Shown one piece after another: positions 12,361-23,885 of a DNA stretch of 64,000 nt. The DNA comes from Siphonodentalium dalli (Eukaryota > Mollusca > Scaphopoda > Gadilida > Siphonodentaliidae): the NCBI GenBank assembly GCA_032622095.1, contig CP136065.1, positions 64,091,094 to 64,155,093 of the forward strand. Reading direction: 5' to 3'. The notes below the pieces were generated by a model, which was not told the origin of the DNA, ran no database searches, and saw nothing but the letters and a program-made list of their open reading frames with translations. The position numbers and the translations under genes were made by a program. Numbering within the stretch: the stretch's first letter is position 1; each line of letters starts with the position of its first letter.

Positions 12361-12942
12361 AGATTCTATTGATTTCATGATCCAAAACCTCGAAAAAACA
12401 TAGTTAAATCTACAAATGGGACGCGAAAGTAACATCGGCTTCTATAAGGTACGCGATGACGTTTCACGTAACTATGCCTTGTTTGCCCGCGTAAAGAAAT
12501 ATTCCCAGATAAATAAACACTCTTTGGGCGTATTTAATGGCGTAAATTTAATCACATAACTTTTCAAACTCTTCATTCATTATAATTTGTTGGAAAAATA
12601 TTGGAAACATTAGTATTTTGAGACGTAGCGTATGGAATGTAAACAGACGACAAACCGGAAGTCAAAGGTCCCCCGGCACTATTTCCCGTTATTAAACGAA
12701 TGTTTAATATCACAATTTATAGAATGGGTTTATTGAATGGAATAAGGGTAGGGTCATTTTATAAATTGTTATAGTGGCACAATCGTTTTAAATTTTAATT
12801 TATTTATACATTGTGACGTCACTTCCGGGAGGTTGGTAGGTGACGCCATGATTAAATGATGGAGTTTAGTTTCGGATTCAAAAGCTTCCGGAATTTTTCT
12901 TCCTTTTGAAGTCTTTTGAATCTGCTGACTTCCATCATCTTG

Positions 12943-13039
12943 TGTAATGGGAAAATCCGGAAGGATTTACCGCCACAGTCATCGAGAGTGGACATCTCGA
13001 TGACTGTGGCGGTAAATCCTTCCGGATTTTCCCATTACA
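12943..13039. repeat. perfect 44-bp inverted repeat
   Basis: Arms 12943-12986 (TGTAATGGGAAAATCCGGAA...) and 12996-13039 are exact reverse complements around a 9-bp loop (AGTGGACAT). The perfection suggests recent origin or gene conversion. Confidence 0.9.
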
Positions 13040-13079
13040 TATCGCGCTATATCGAATCGATTTGTGAGCACCGAACTGA

Positions 13080-13307
13080 AATATATTAGCGCAAAACGGC
13101 GTAAAAACAGATTTGACCTCGGCACGTGAAAAGTTGACCTCGGATCTGAAAATTAATATGCCTATGCCACTTCCCGACCGATAGTATCCTCACATACGAA
13201 GTTTCATCGAAATCGGGTCGGCCGTTTTCGAGTTCATCGCGAACACACACACAGACCACAGACCACAGATACACAGACAGACAGATCTTCCAAAAATATA
13301 TAATAGA
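13080..13307 (-). mobile_element. Helitron-like 5' terminus
   Basis: On the minus strand it starts TCTATTATATATTTTTGG at 13307, followed by GTCTGTCTGTG, TTCGCGATGAACTCG and CGATTTCGATGAAACTT. The same blocks open the complete element at 48497. The plus-strand base beyond is T, consistent with A/T target use. No 3' end could be paired. Confidence 0.5.
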
Positions 13308-13766
13308 TATTATTTTTGTTCGTTATTAATACAAAAAGTAATATTACCATTTTTTATTTTGCTAATTTTTCTCAGGGACAAGACCCTGTGTAGCCACGAA
13401 GAAGACATGATAGCGCTCGATAGAAAACGCTTGCACTGAACGTGTACCTATATAGTATACTTACAACATTGAACGTGTACCTAGTACTTGCGTATGCACA
13501 ATATTGACTCATCGCTCTCTATCGATTACAGGGTTCCAGATAACATTGTTGATTTAAGCCGCCCACATGCATCTTAGTTTAAAATCTGGTTTATCAGCTC
13601 TCATATATAAATTCTGGGTCGATCCTGCGTGACTCTGCGTCTGCATGCGTCACCTGGGTAAACGGGTAACGTGAGTGCGACTCAGGAGTCTGACAACGGG
13701 GTTAAAGCCACACGTAATGTTCTAGTGTTAGGGTAAACGTTTAGTAGCAGCACGCGTTATTTTTAA

Positions 13767-13960
13767 AGGGGTACTGTACACTGAATCCGGTTATTTATGG
13801 CACCATCACCGTTTATACTCAACAGAATATATGCAACAAATGAATGAATTTGAGACATGGCTTAGTGCAAAATACACTCATGAGCTCTATGAAATAATGA
13901 ATAATGAAAATGAGTTAATGACCGAGTCGTACATTCATTATAATTATAGTTACCATGTTT
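13767..13960. mobile_element. TTAA MITE, family 5 (partial)
   Basis: TTAA at 13763-13766 precedes AGGGGTACTGTACACTGAAT, then TATACTCAACAGAATATATG and AATACACTCATGAGCTC, which parallel the complete copy at 55755-55957. The right terminus is not recognisable. Confidence 0.55.
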
Positions 13961-14516
13961 GCATCGTTCGTAGACCAGAGCAGTGGTGTCTTTTGTTAAA
14001 ATGATGCCCGGTTAGGTATAGGTGATATGGGTAAGTTAAAATAGGAACGCTCTTGAGTGGAACACAGGAACGTCCCTGTTCTGAGTTGCCACTTTCAAGA
14101 ATTAAACTATTGCCAATAAATATTTGGTTTTCATCGTTGATACGCATAGTATTATTAAATATTTATTATCTGTATTTGACAACTGATTGTGATAAGAATT
14201 TCTAACGATTGTTATCCATATAATATATGCAGATATTTTACGTTCTATAAAACTGGTGAGATGCTCATGTTATCTGGTGTCTCAGCATTCTTAATTGATA
14301 TCACCCCCACGATTCTACACAGAAAGTACAGCGAAGAGAAACGCCATATTTAATGATTATACTGTGATTAATTGTTGTCCAACCTCCTCCCAACTCTGGT
14401 CAAAATATTCAACAGTTGGAAACTCACTCATGTCAAAATGTTATAATAGTTGGACATTTTTGAAAATGTTTTTCCATCCATCATTGGTGCGAATTTTGTT
14501 ATTTTATGAGCACGAG

Positions 14517-14517
<1 letters not shown>

Positions 14518-14548
<31 letters not shown>
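14518..14548. repeat. (TA)n microsatellite
   Basis: About 14 TA units interrupting otherwise unique sequence. Confidence 0.95.
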
Positions 14549-14766
14549 GAGGGTCCATATACCATATTTCCAGGCTGGTGTGTGGTGGGTGGTGCAATTG
14601 GAAATTCTAAATTGGATACTTCCAACCCAATCTAACTGGGACACATTTACGTCATTAGCGCAAAGTCAAGTTCGAATATAAAACCAAGTGGATGTTCGCA
14701 TGTAGTTATCCATTCCGTGACTATAAGAAGCACTCCCGCAACAAGATACCCTGGACTGTTTGGCAA

Positions 14767-15070
14767 TTAGTTCTCAATGTTCCGAGGGGAAACAAGTGTC
14801 CACCAATCAATAATATCAGTCAATAATCTGATGCCCGGGTGTGCTCGTTTCCTTGTCGGTGTACTGTGGTTCCGCCGGAGAAATATCAATAACTTTGCCA
14901 CCACCTTATCAAGGTCCGATGGCAAACAAAAACACCCCGCAGCGCAGCTATTTCTGTGCAACATGGCTGTGACGAACATGGGTACGTCTACAATCAGTGT
15001 AACATTGGATGTCTGGGTCGTGGTAGCATTGAGCGGATTGAGTTTTCTCGCCAACAATCCGGGACAATAA
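14767..15070. other. GC-richer block open on both strands, possible exon
   Basis: About 300 bp with a more balanced base composition than its neighbours. It stays open for more than 90 codons on both the plus strand (14777-15070) and the minus strand. Neither translation matches a family I recognise. The minus-strand one contains CAAGCFCLPSDLDKVV; the plus-strand one has a hydrophobic end. It may be an exon or part of an old element. Confidence 0.2.
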
Positions 15071-15502
15071 CTAGAATTCGGTGGCGTTTAAAGGTACATG
15101 ATCCAATCTAACGCCCATAAATTACCATTTCTTCGGCTTCGAGGGTAAAACCTATTTTAATTGAGTCGAGGAACCCACCCATTAAAGCACAGCGATATTA
15201 GATTTCGATTTTTAATATCTGTTGTTTTTCACCTGCTGTAATATTTGACCGCTTGGCAAAAATTCCGCTGACTTCTTCCAGAAAGAGTACAGACATGCGC
15301 GGATGCCGTTATATACGAGAGGTCACGCAAGGTCACGCCTCCCTGATATATCAGTGCATCAGTGGCGATCGCAAATTAATTTCAGAATATAAGTATTATA
15401 AGTATTAAAAGTATCGACATCAACAAGAATAATGTTGTGATAGTTGACGTGCGGATATATATACATATAGTTATTTATGAATCGGTAATCATGTTTATTT
15501 AA

Positions 15503-15894
15503 CCCTTTACCCAACAAACCGGCCAAAACCGGCCAAATAAAGCTTCAACAGCCTAAAATATCTTCGGTCTGTCTCAATAGAACCATACAAATATGGATAT
15601 CATTGAAACCGGCTCATTGACCACATTGTGATGGTTACAGTTATGCCCTGTGCCAATGCATTCTCTTATATATGCGAGTCGACCATAGGTCGCCTCGCAT
15701 ATATAAGAGAATGCATTGGCCTAAACAAAATCTTTTTTTAACACTTTTTACCATTTTTTCTTACATTCTTTAACAATTTTATAATTTTTAATGTGTTAAG
15801 CCAATGCATTCTCTTATATATGCGAGGCGACCTATGGTCGACTCGCATATATAAGAGAATGCATTGGCACAGGGCCCTTCTGTTGGGTAAAGGG
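15503..15894 (+). mobile_element. TTAA MITE, family 1, copy a
   Basis: Exact TTAA duplications at 15499-15502 and 15895-15898 flank inverted ends CCCTTTACCCAACA / TGTTGGGTAAAGGG. Next come paired GGCCAAAACCGGCC blocks and two mirror-image hairpin cassettes (15648-15722 and 15799-15874) separated by an A/T-rich spacer. The ends and target are piggyBac-like. No coding sequence. Copies: 38018, 39797, 60370. Confidence 0.88.
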
Positions 15895-15899
15895 TTAAT

Positions 15900-17407
15900 G
15901 AAATAGACATGTTATATGGTACCATGTCGGTTACACGTGGAAATACTACGTCTTTACATTTGTGATAACACGTGTTGGGGAATTCCAATTTGAACTAGGA
16001 ATCGCCATTTGAGAAAGTTGTAAATCAGAAACTCGTTCGTCATACACTGCCAAGAAAAAGCGTTATTATAGGAATTTTTCGGAAAATATGATATCACGAT
16101 TGGTATTGTTGTGAATATTTATTTGTATTAAACTAATTTGGATAACTGAATCGGCTTTTGGTGAAATTCCGTTGTTGTTGTAACTGTATCATATGAGAAC
16201 CATCGAATCGGATTATGTATCTTTAAATTGGTTGGAAATTTTAGGCTAGAAAATATGTTAAGATATTTATGTATGATATTTCAAAGTTCCAACCTATATC
16301 AGGTGTTAAATACAGTATGGTTCTAAGAGAAACAGTTGAAAATCGTTACTATTTCACAATTGGTCCCCACATAGTTGGTGTTCGTTTGAAATTTTCCAAC
16401 AGTTAGAAACTTTCAGTTAAATCTATTTGAGTGTACGAATGACATTTTCCATAATTGCGAATTTGGTGTCGTACATTGATGGGTTGCTATTGAAAATTCA
16501 AAATTGAACACGGCCCCGGAAACAATATTCTCTGTCGTATCGCATTCGCCAATAATATTTTATGACAAGCCATATAGGTCTACGCTATACAATTCAGATA
16601 TTCCAAGTTGAACGAGTCCTTTGACACACTCAAAGAATGATACACCTGGTAAGAAGACAGTATTGCCAGATTATGCCACCACCATAATATACAATACGAT
16701 TTGTCAATGACTTGCCATATATCCATGTATATATTGAAAATAAACAACCCTACCATATACCCTTAGCGATTTGTATTTTAGTATCTTTAGTAAACAACTA
16801 TAACGAGTTAAAATAAAAACACATATAGCCCGAATCGTTTTCCCCCAAGGAACTTGTTTTTGTTTGATGTCAATATATAATCACCATAGCGTTTGCCATG
16901 TAATTATGCAAGTCATTACGCCTATAATTATAAGATGAGTTATTCACGTCCTCGAACGAGCACGCACACAGGTCTTGTAACCTGTCTCCCCCAGTAACCG
17001 GATATCAGTTTATGTCGCGGAAATGACATGCATAAACTGATTACCACAATTACCACCCTATATAATGTGTTCTCGACTAGACAGTATTAGACACAGCATT
17101 AACGATGTAACACACTTTTTGTCGTTTAATCGTAATCTGGCCGGGCTATACGAGGTAGTAATAAAGTCATTGAAGCTTTAGTGCGAGTTTCCAGTTTACT
17201 CTTAAAACGGGCATATTCAATTCACTCAAATGCTATATGGAGAATCTAATAAAATTAATTTGATCTCAGAACCCATTTATAGACATGCAATATATGGTTC
17301 GTTAAAGGTGCAGTTATATATATATATAGTGTGCTTTGTGACAGACTGAGATGGCGCTTCATCTAGCTGCTCACAATCACATAACTGAACAAAGATTAAC
17401 CATCTCC
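15900..17407. other. no gene recognised
   Basis: Unique-looking AT-rich sequence with no long open frame and no repeat structure that I can see. Confidence 0.5.
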
Positions 17408-18531
17408 TCTCTATATATATATATGGTAATTTAAAACTTAACTGGTACAAAACACTCACTTAGCATTTAATATTTTACTCACGGGGAAATTGGAGTCTAT
17501 ACCATACCTCGAATCATTCATGAAACCAATTACGTTATGACGTCAAGAGGAATGTCAGGGGTCGATCACGTCGATTCCGTAACGCTAAAAGTTCTTGCAA
17601 AATGTTTTTGCGCTGCGATGCGGTCACGTGAGTTGTATGTATATAATATATCTTACAGTTGGCAACTCGACTGGTTATTATGCTACTGTTTTAATGATGC
17701 TTTGAAAATTACACTATAACTGTGTTATTCCCTGTAATGACATTGCGATTTTTAAAATCAAAGGATCTAACTATATGTGTTCGTTCTTCCTGTTGAAGTG
17801 ATGCGTTTTTCATATCACAACAAATAAGAAGCATGAAATGGTTCAACAGCATGTAAACGTTGTTTTGCGCTTATGGGTTTGGTAAAGTCATCGATACGTG
17901 ACTTCTTACCAACCTTGATTTACCATGGGACCAAGGTAAACATTTTAAATATGTTTAATTTATTATATTAAGTGCGCTTTGGACAGTATAGTATTTATTT
18001 TCTAATACATGAACCGAGAAGTTCATGTGATTAAGTGATTGATTCTGGCAGTATAATAGTTTTATCTCTCTTTCTCTGTATGTTCATGTCAAAATATCTA
18101 CTGTTTTCGTGATAGGGCGGGCGATGTTATATATACTATGCTGCGCTGGCAGCAGCTGCGGCTGGTGCAGGTGTTTCCAATAATGCAGCTGCAAATTAAT
18201 TTACTGGTTGCTGTAAACTCTTCGCAATGTGACTGTCAATTAGCAGTCTTGCAACACCCAATAAAATATATCATTTAAAGTTGTTTCTGAACCTTAATCA
18301 CGACTTATCATGCAGAGTAGTATGGGAGGCCAAATTCACATTTGTTAATAATTGCGATGAAGCGCAATTCAATTGCGCTGAAGCGCAGTCCAGCTTGGTT
18401 CATATCAATTGCGCTGAAGCGCATTGAATTGCGCTGAAGCACAATTATTAATAAATGTGAATTTGGCCTCCCATAGAGTAGTGCAGATGTTATCTTTGCT
18501 AATATAAGCGGGAGTTAGTGTACATGTATAT
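17408..18531 (+). repeat. 1,124-bp direct duplication, left copy
   Basis: Identical in every stretch compared to 27819-28942 (constant offset 10,411, no net indel), from TCTCTATATATATATATGG to TACATGTATAT. The retrotransposon 18532-27818 lies exactly between the copies, so the pair has the form of a very long target-site duplication. Contains a hAT-type MITE at 18322-18474. Confidence 0.93.
18322..18474. mobile_element. hAT-like palindromic MITE
   Basis: Exact 8-bp duplications AGAGTAGT at 18314-18321 and 18475-18482 flank inverted ends ATGGGAGGCCAAATTCACAT. The interior is repeats of AATTGCGCTGAAGCGCA. The 8-bp target duplication is the mark of the hAT superfamily. No coding sequence. Confidence 0.82.
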
Positions 18532-18930
18532 ATATATATATATATCTTTATTGTCCTCCATTGGTGGAGAGTTGTTATATAATATAAATACAGTTTATCA
18601 CAGTAGCATCACAAAAGCAAACATATATACAAGTACTGACATGAACAAAATGTTACATAATAATAAGGAAATATCCAAAATATTTACAGTTAGTTTTGGC
18701 ACGCACAAAATGCGAAGTCACACATGTATACCGCAATCACGCAGAGACATCCACTAACATTGACACATATACACCTGGTATACCCAGCATCACACACACA
18801 TTCTCTCACACTCTCTCATACAAACACGCGCACACACACGAACGCACACACATGCTGTCCACTCAGACAAACATTCACACAAAAGAACAGATGAGAGAAC
18901 ACTACATGCACTACCTGCTTCTATTGGTAG

Positions 18931-20924
18931 TTATACATCAAGTGGTTGTTGATCAGGTATAATGGTATCCGAATAACGACCATCATGTTGAAGGTGGAAG
19001 CAATACCATAGTTTTATGGTCGATTTTGCAAAGAATCGCAAGACGAAATGAAAAGAGTTAGTTCCATCTTCAAGAACTTCAGATGGAACTTTTCCCAAAA
19101 ATACTGCTAGTTGCGAGCACTTAGGTAGGGAATCTAGGAATATGAAGACGTTTATTCCGAATGTGTTGATGATATCATACCAAATTGCGTTGCGTGCACT
19201 TGCAATAGATGCACATTCTATTAATACATGATTAATTAAGCACTGGTATAGCTTGTTACAAAATTTACAACACCCACTATCACCGTAGGCTGTGTGAGCT
19301 ATCAACCGGACAAGAAAGAGATAAGTGAATTTCTCCTCCGGATATAGCCTACACGTTCGCCATATGAGTGAAGACGTCAGAGAGGCTTGCATTAGCCCAT
19401 ATTGTCTTAAGTTATTTTCTGCAGTTATGGAAGATCTCCACCGTTCGTCGTCTGATTTGTGTACTTCAGTTTTCACGGTATGTTTCCACGACTCTTTTGA
19501 TGGAAAGATGCCAGTCTGTGCAAAGACTGCGAGGTACTCGTGTAAGTTGTATTTATGTAAAACATGGACTATATCTGCAATGAATGATTTCTGATTACAA
19601 CATAATTCAATAATATAACTGTGCAATCTCATCAGGAATAACATTTTGGCAGTTTTACAAACATCAAGCCTACACAAGGTAGCAAATAGACTCAGCTTTC
19701 TTTTGTCAATGAATGATGTAAGTTCACTGCAACCTACAAGACCCTGTACAATGCATGTGCGAGTATGTGCCGGAAAACCTTGCATATTTTTGAGACAGAA
19801 GCGGTGAGCCTTTTCGAGAAAGGTATAATCAGTATTAGACAAGCCCCACATTAGCTCGCTACCGTACAGGGCCTTGGGGATCACAATTGACTTATATATT
19901 TTAAGACAGCTGTCTGGAGTTATGCCTCCAGCATAAACACCTGCATTCGTCAAGGATAGATAGGTCCCTCTAAGTTTTGTGCAAACACTGTTGACCAGTT
20001 TAGAATTGAAGCTAAATTTTTCTATATTGATGCCCAAGTGTTTTCCAGAGGAGACTTCTTCGATAATGGTATTGCCAAATTGCCATGAACGCTGAGCTTT
20101 CGCAAATTCTTTTTGCGATTCATTAAATACTATTATGAAAGTTTTCGACGAGTTATATAAGTATCTCCATTTTGTACTATACTTCAGACATATAGAACAT
20201 AGTGTAATAAGTCCAGTTTCAGATAATGACAGCAAGGCCATGTCATCTGCCTGTACTGGCGATGTGCAGTTTATTCCATTCAGATGAAGTCCACAGGAGG
20301 AATTTGTAAGATCTTCAATTAGATCGTCCACATATATCATATATAATAGAGGCGATAGAATCGACCCTTGTCTGGCTCCCTGTAGGATATCGAACCAGTT
20401 GGATGTAGATTGCCTATATTTCACACAACATTTTATACCAGATAAGAGCGATTTGAATACATGCCACATTTGGCCGTCAAAGCCCCTCTTGTGCAGTTTC
20501 AACAGCAATCCATTTAGCCACACAGAATCAAAAGCCTTACGTACGTCTAAAAAACAAGAGAATAATTTACTATGTGATTCTTTGGTATAAGTTATACACT
20601 CCTGTAGTAAATAGGATGTTGCCATGCAACTAACACCACGTTGGAATCCATGCTGTAGTGAATTGACTGTTATTAGTGTTGGTGTGTATGTTTGCATGCG
20701 CACAAGAAGGACTTTTTCAAATAATTTATATAACGAAGGCATAATGGTGATAGGTCTGTAACTATCAAATGCATGCATGGGCTTCTTGCCACCCTTGTAC
20801 AAAGAAATCATTACTCCTTTCTTTGCACTCTCAGGTACATGTGCATATTGAAGCATTTTACTGTACATATAACAGAGTCTGTGCATGAGTGGCGAGCCAC
20901 TATATAAGATGTGCTCATTGGCTA
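18931..20924 (-). CDS. reverse transcriptase, C-terminal two thirds (broken by insertion)
   Basis: Encodes most of the RNA-dependent DNA polymerase that copies the retrotransposon RNA at a nicked chromosomal target. Visible landmarks in order: YRPITIMPSLYKLFEKVL; HGFQRGVSC; FLDVRKAFDSVW with the first catalytic Asp; GARQGSILSPLLY; then VQADDMALLS. The last is the catalytic box, with Gln where Tyr or Phe is usual but both Asp kept. A GKHLGI motif follows, and a CKFC...HVLIEC cysteine/histidine cluster lies near the C-terminus. The frame is open to a stop at 18931-18933. The coding sequence enters from the fragment at 23886-24634; the apparent frame start upstream of 20924 reads into the inserted transposon and is not genuine. 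Confidence 0.88.
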
Positions 20925-21206
20925 CACTCAGAAAAATCAGAGGCCGTATAGGTATTCTGGAGTGCCTACGGCGGTCTTTGGTAGTCCAGAGCACCAAACT
21001 GACGCTGCGCTGGTATCCCAGGATCCCACAGAGGTCTGTAATACCAACAGAGCTGTGCAGTTAGCATAATACGACTCGCAATCGTATCGATTACAGGTTG
21101 GAAGTTTCAAAGCGCTGTTATCTAGAGTTACGGTTCCTGCGATCGCAGCGCCATTCGCACTTCTTTCTTTGTTTTCAAATCATCCGGACGAAAAATAATA
21201 CCATCA

Positions 21207-21440
21207 ATGGCGGTCCTTGTGGACAAATGGACTTTGGCGGATGTGTGTAATTGGCTCACTGACTGCGGTTTGGAGGAATTAGTTGATTCATTTAAAGGTT
21301 TGTCTTATATCATTATTTCTTTTCGCCAATTTCGGGCAGTTTTTAATTTTACTATGATTTCAATGTTTTCAGACTCGGCGACCAGAGGAGTGTGTTCGAC
21401 ACTCAGACAATATGTCTTGGAGATCCACAAACCGATGTAA
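21207..21440 (+). CDS. SAM-domain remnant, two exons (SAMD3-like N-terminus)
   Basis: The ATG at 21207 opens KWTLADVCNWLTDCGLEELV, the first helices of a sterile alpha motif domain, a protein-interaction fold. A GT at 21296 and TTTTCAG ending at 21370 define a likely 75-bp phase-1 intron. Exon 2 (21371-21440) gives GVCSTLRQYVLEIHKP, resembling the last SAM helix, then a stop. The joined product is only about 52 residues and lacks the domain's central helices, so it looks internally deleted. AATAAA lies near 21533. From memory, multicopy invertebrate and fish 'SAM domain-containing protein 3-like' proteins pair such a SAM start with a C-terminus like the one encoded at 22521-22799. Function unknown. 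Confidence 0.5.
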   Translation: MAVLVDKWTLADVCNWLTDCGLEELVDSFKGLSYIIISFRQFRAVFNFTMISMFSDSATRGVCSTLRQYVLEIHKPM

Positions 21441-22520
21441 ATTAGATCGTTCGAGTTAAAATAGATAAATCTGTCTATTTCCTAGTCTGGGCAGGTTTAT
21501 AGAAGGACTATTTTACAAGTACGGTATCAAGCAATAAAAGAGTGAGATTATCAAAAAAGATCACTAATTATGATTCGTACAAAATAATTCGGTTTCAAAA
21601 TATATACATGTAATTATTCTATTCATAAATTAAGTTCAATCTTTTATTAACCCTTATCAGTAGAGTGATTTTTGGTATTTTGATATTTTCCTAAAAATAC
21701 ACCCGATAGTGAGGGTAGGGTACGAGTATGAGTACGTCCGACACCGACCATTGAAGGCACCCACAAACGTTATAGAAATACAGTATTATACACAAAAACT
21801 GAATATTATTATTTCTAAAAGATTGAGCATAATTCAACATTTTAGAATAAAATACTAGTAGGTACAGATATTCGCCCCAGCGTAAAGATTCAGCCAAATA
21901 TGTTGTCCGAAGAGTACATCCGAAACCGTGGAATTGCCCACCTGTAGTCAGGTCACTACTCCCAATACGGTCTCAGTTAATGAGCAATTCGCACATGCGC
22001 GGCATGGTGTCGTCTGAAGCTTTGATTTTGCGAGATTTGATACCCCTGCTTCTGTCCGAGCCGATAATTAATCATGTATTCGCTATTTGCTTCAATGGTG
22101 CGATCTCATTATGATATAACTGTTGTGTCAGTATAAATCGGCGCGTTTGTTTTAATTCAGCGCTCATCAATGTTACGATTCTGGAATTTCAAATTCCTGC
22201 ATCAGTAAAAGGGAATCTTTTTCCTTCGGGTACCACTCAGTTACATAACGTAATCTGTTTATGGCTCCTCTCCTTTGTGAGGGACGTGTGGCATTTATAT
22301 GGCTGAATAGAATTAACCATATGGTTCCGAAACGGGTACTGGCTTATTGCTAGTGTCCGAGTTCAAACAATTATTTTGTTTGTATGTCAAGCGTTTTTTG
22401 ACAAAATTTCACCCAATTGCATTCTTAGTCAATAGTCAGACAGTGCTTCTTTACCAGATATTGTCAGAACAGAGGTAATTCAAACAAATTTTATTAACTC
22501 ATATTCAATCTCATTCACAG

Positions 22521-22799
22521 GTTCCACTTGGACCAACACCGGCACTGGTGCTAAAAGGGTGTGTTTGTGGGCACCTCTTCTCATGTGACAAGATAGCCAT
22601 TGTGATGGACGAAATGGAGATTTGTGACATGACGCTGGCAATATCTCTACTGATGTCGACCTACTTCGTGTTTGGGATACAATATGCACGGAAGGTCAAG
22701 AATACAATGATATTTCTGGAAAAGCATGTCATGAAACTAGATGGCGTTAGTGCACTAACCAACGGAGTCATTAGATTTCACAACATGATAATGAAATAG
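22521..22799 (+). CDS. C-terminal exon of SAMD3-like protein (remnant)
   Basis: A pyrimidine-rich tract and CATTCACAG acceptor end at 22520. The frame from 22521 stays open to TAG at 22797-22799 (about 92 residues). It contains VPLGPTPALVL, IAIVMDEMEICD, and the block STYFVFGIQYARKVKNTMIF then LEKHVMKL. The Y-VF-I-Y...T..F pattern is, from memory, typical of the C-terminus of the expanded SAMD3-like proteins, whose role is unknown. The intervening part of such a protein is missing between 21440 and 22520. The exon may be unexpressed, or may still be spliced within the element. The mirror copy is 25719-25997 on the minus strand. Confidence 0.5.
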   Translation, partial: VPLGPTPALVLKGCVCGHLFSCDKIAIVMDEMEICDMTLAISLLMSTYFVFGIQYARKVKNTMIFLEKHVMKLDGVSALTNGVIRFHNMIMK

Positions 22800-23551
22800 G
22801 GTTATCATTTAAAAGGATATACTGTTGATACATGGATTCGTAAAGACAGAAACGACCATTTTAAGGTCAAAGGTGCCGTTAATTTCGAGGGCTGTAGTGG
22901 AAATCTTATGGATAGATAGATATATATTAGTTCGCAGAAAAAAATTCTTATTTCATTCCATAATAACGATTTAAATTTTGTTTACAAAATTACATTTGAC
23001 CTTAAAATTGACGATTCTGACTTTACGAATCCGTGTAATGATTTACATGTGTATATCCATGTAGTGACTCCGTTGGTACATGTAAATTTCTTTGATCAGT
23101 ATATATATACATTCCATGTTATCACATTAACTGTTGAATTTAATAAATGATTTAACTAGTTTCTTCTTTTTCTCATATGATAGCAACATGGGTATGAATT
23201 GTCCAGATCTAAAAACATGTATAATGCAGAGCTGATAGTTATCTGCCTTGCGTGAATGTTGTACACGAATAAAAATGCTGTATCAGTTGGATGCTAATAG
23301 TATTTTGAGTGCATAGCTCTATTAGATCACCTCCTGTGTGGTACACTTCTGTTTTCCTAGCCACTATCCGAGGATATAGCCCAGGGATGATTTGGCACCA
23401 GCCCTTCTAATAACTCTCTATATCTACTCTCTAGTCACGTTACGTATTCATGTTCGTGATCCCACCGATGGCAACAGTCACACTCTGGTGAATTTTGTCG
23501 TCAGTAGAATATCAGGCTGGATTATTGGATGCGACTCGTGTAGTACCATCA

Positions 23552-23875
23552 TTAGGTTGGTAGTCTGGAGTACCAAATATATTTTGGTATTCTGGAGTGC
23601 CAAAAACAGGTTGGCAGTATGGAGTACCAAATATATTTTGGTACTCTGGAGATCCAAAATTTGGGTACTCCATGAGGGTCTATGGAGTACCTAATTTGGC
23701 ACTCCAGAGTACCAAATACGAAGTACCAAAAGTGTTGTGGTACTCCGGAGTACCATTCAGGTTTGGTACTCTGGAGTACCAAAACCTCATTTGGTACTCT
23801 GGAGTACCACAATTTTGGTACTCCGTGTGGGACAGCCGGAGTACCAAATTTGGTACTCCAGAGTACCTGGAGTTT
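23552..23875. repeat. subterminal palindromic repeats of copy 1
   Basis: About fifteen units of the pattern GGTACTCTGGAGTACCAAA, many being near-palindromes (GGTACTCCGGAGTACC), fill the right 320 bp. Two diverged units (GGTATTCTGGAGTGCC and GGTAGTCCAGAGCACC) lie near the left end at 20951-20995. Such subterminal arrays commonly bind transposase. Open frames rich in GVPN and YSGVP here are artefacts. Confidence 0.85.
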
Positions 23876-23885
23876 TTAGAGTGTA

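Larger units (their letters stand above)
20925..23883 (+). mobile_element. 2,959-bp TA-target TIR element, copy 1, carrying SAMD3-like gene remnants
   Basis: TA at 20923-20924 and 23884-23885 flank imperfect ends CACTCAGAAAAATCAG (left) and the complement of CTGGAGTTTTTAGAGTG (right). Inside are a SAM-domain exon pair, a second coding exon, an inverted pair around 22838-23035 (TTCGTAAAGACAGAAACGAC against GATTCTGACTTTACGAA), and dense palindromic repeats at the right end. No transposase is seen. The TA target suggests Tc1/mariner-type or another TA-specific transposase in trans; the superfamily cannot be fixed. Copy 2, the same length, lies inverted at 24635-27593. Confidence 0.85.
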
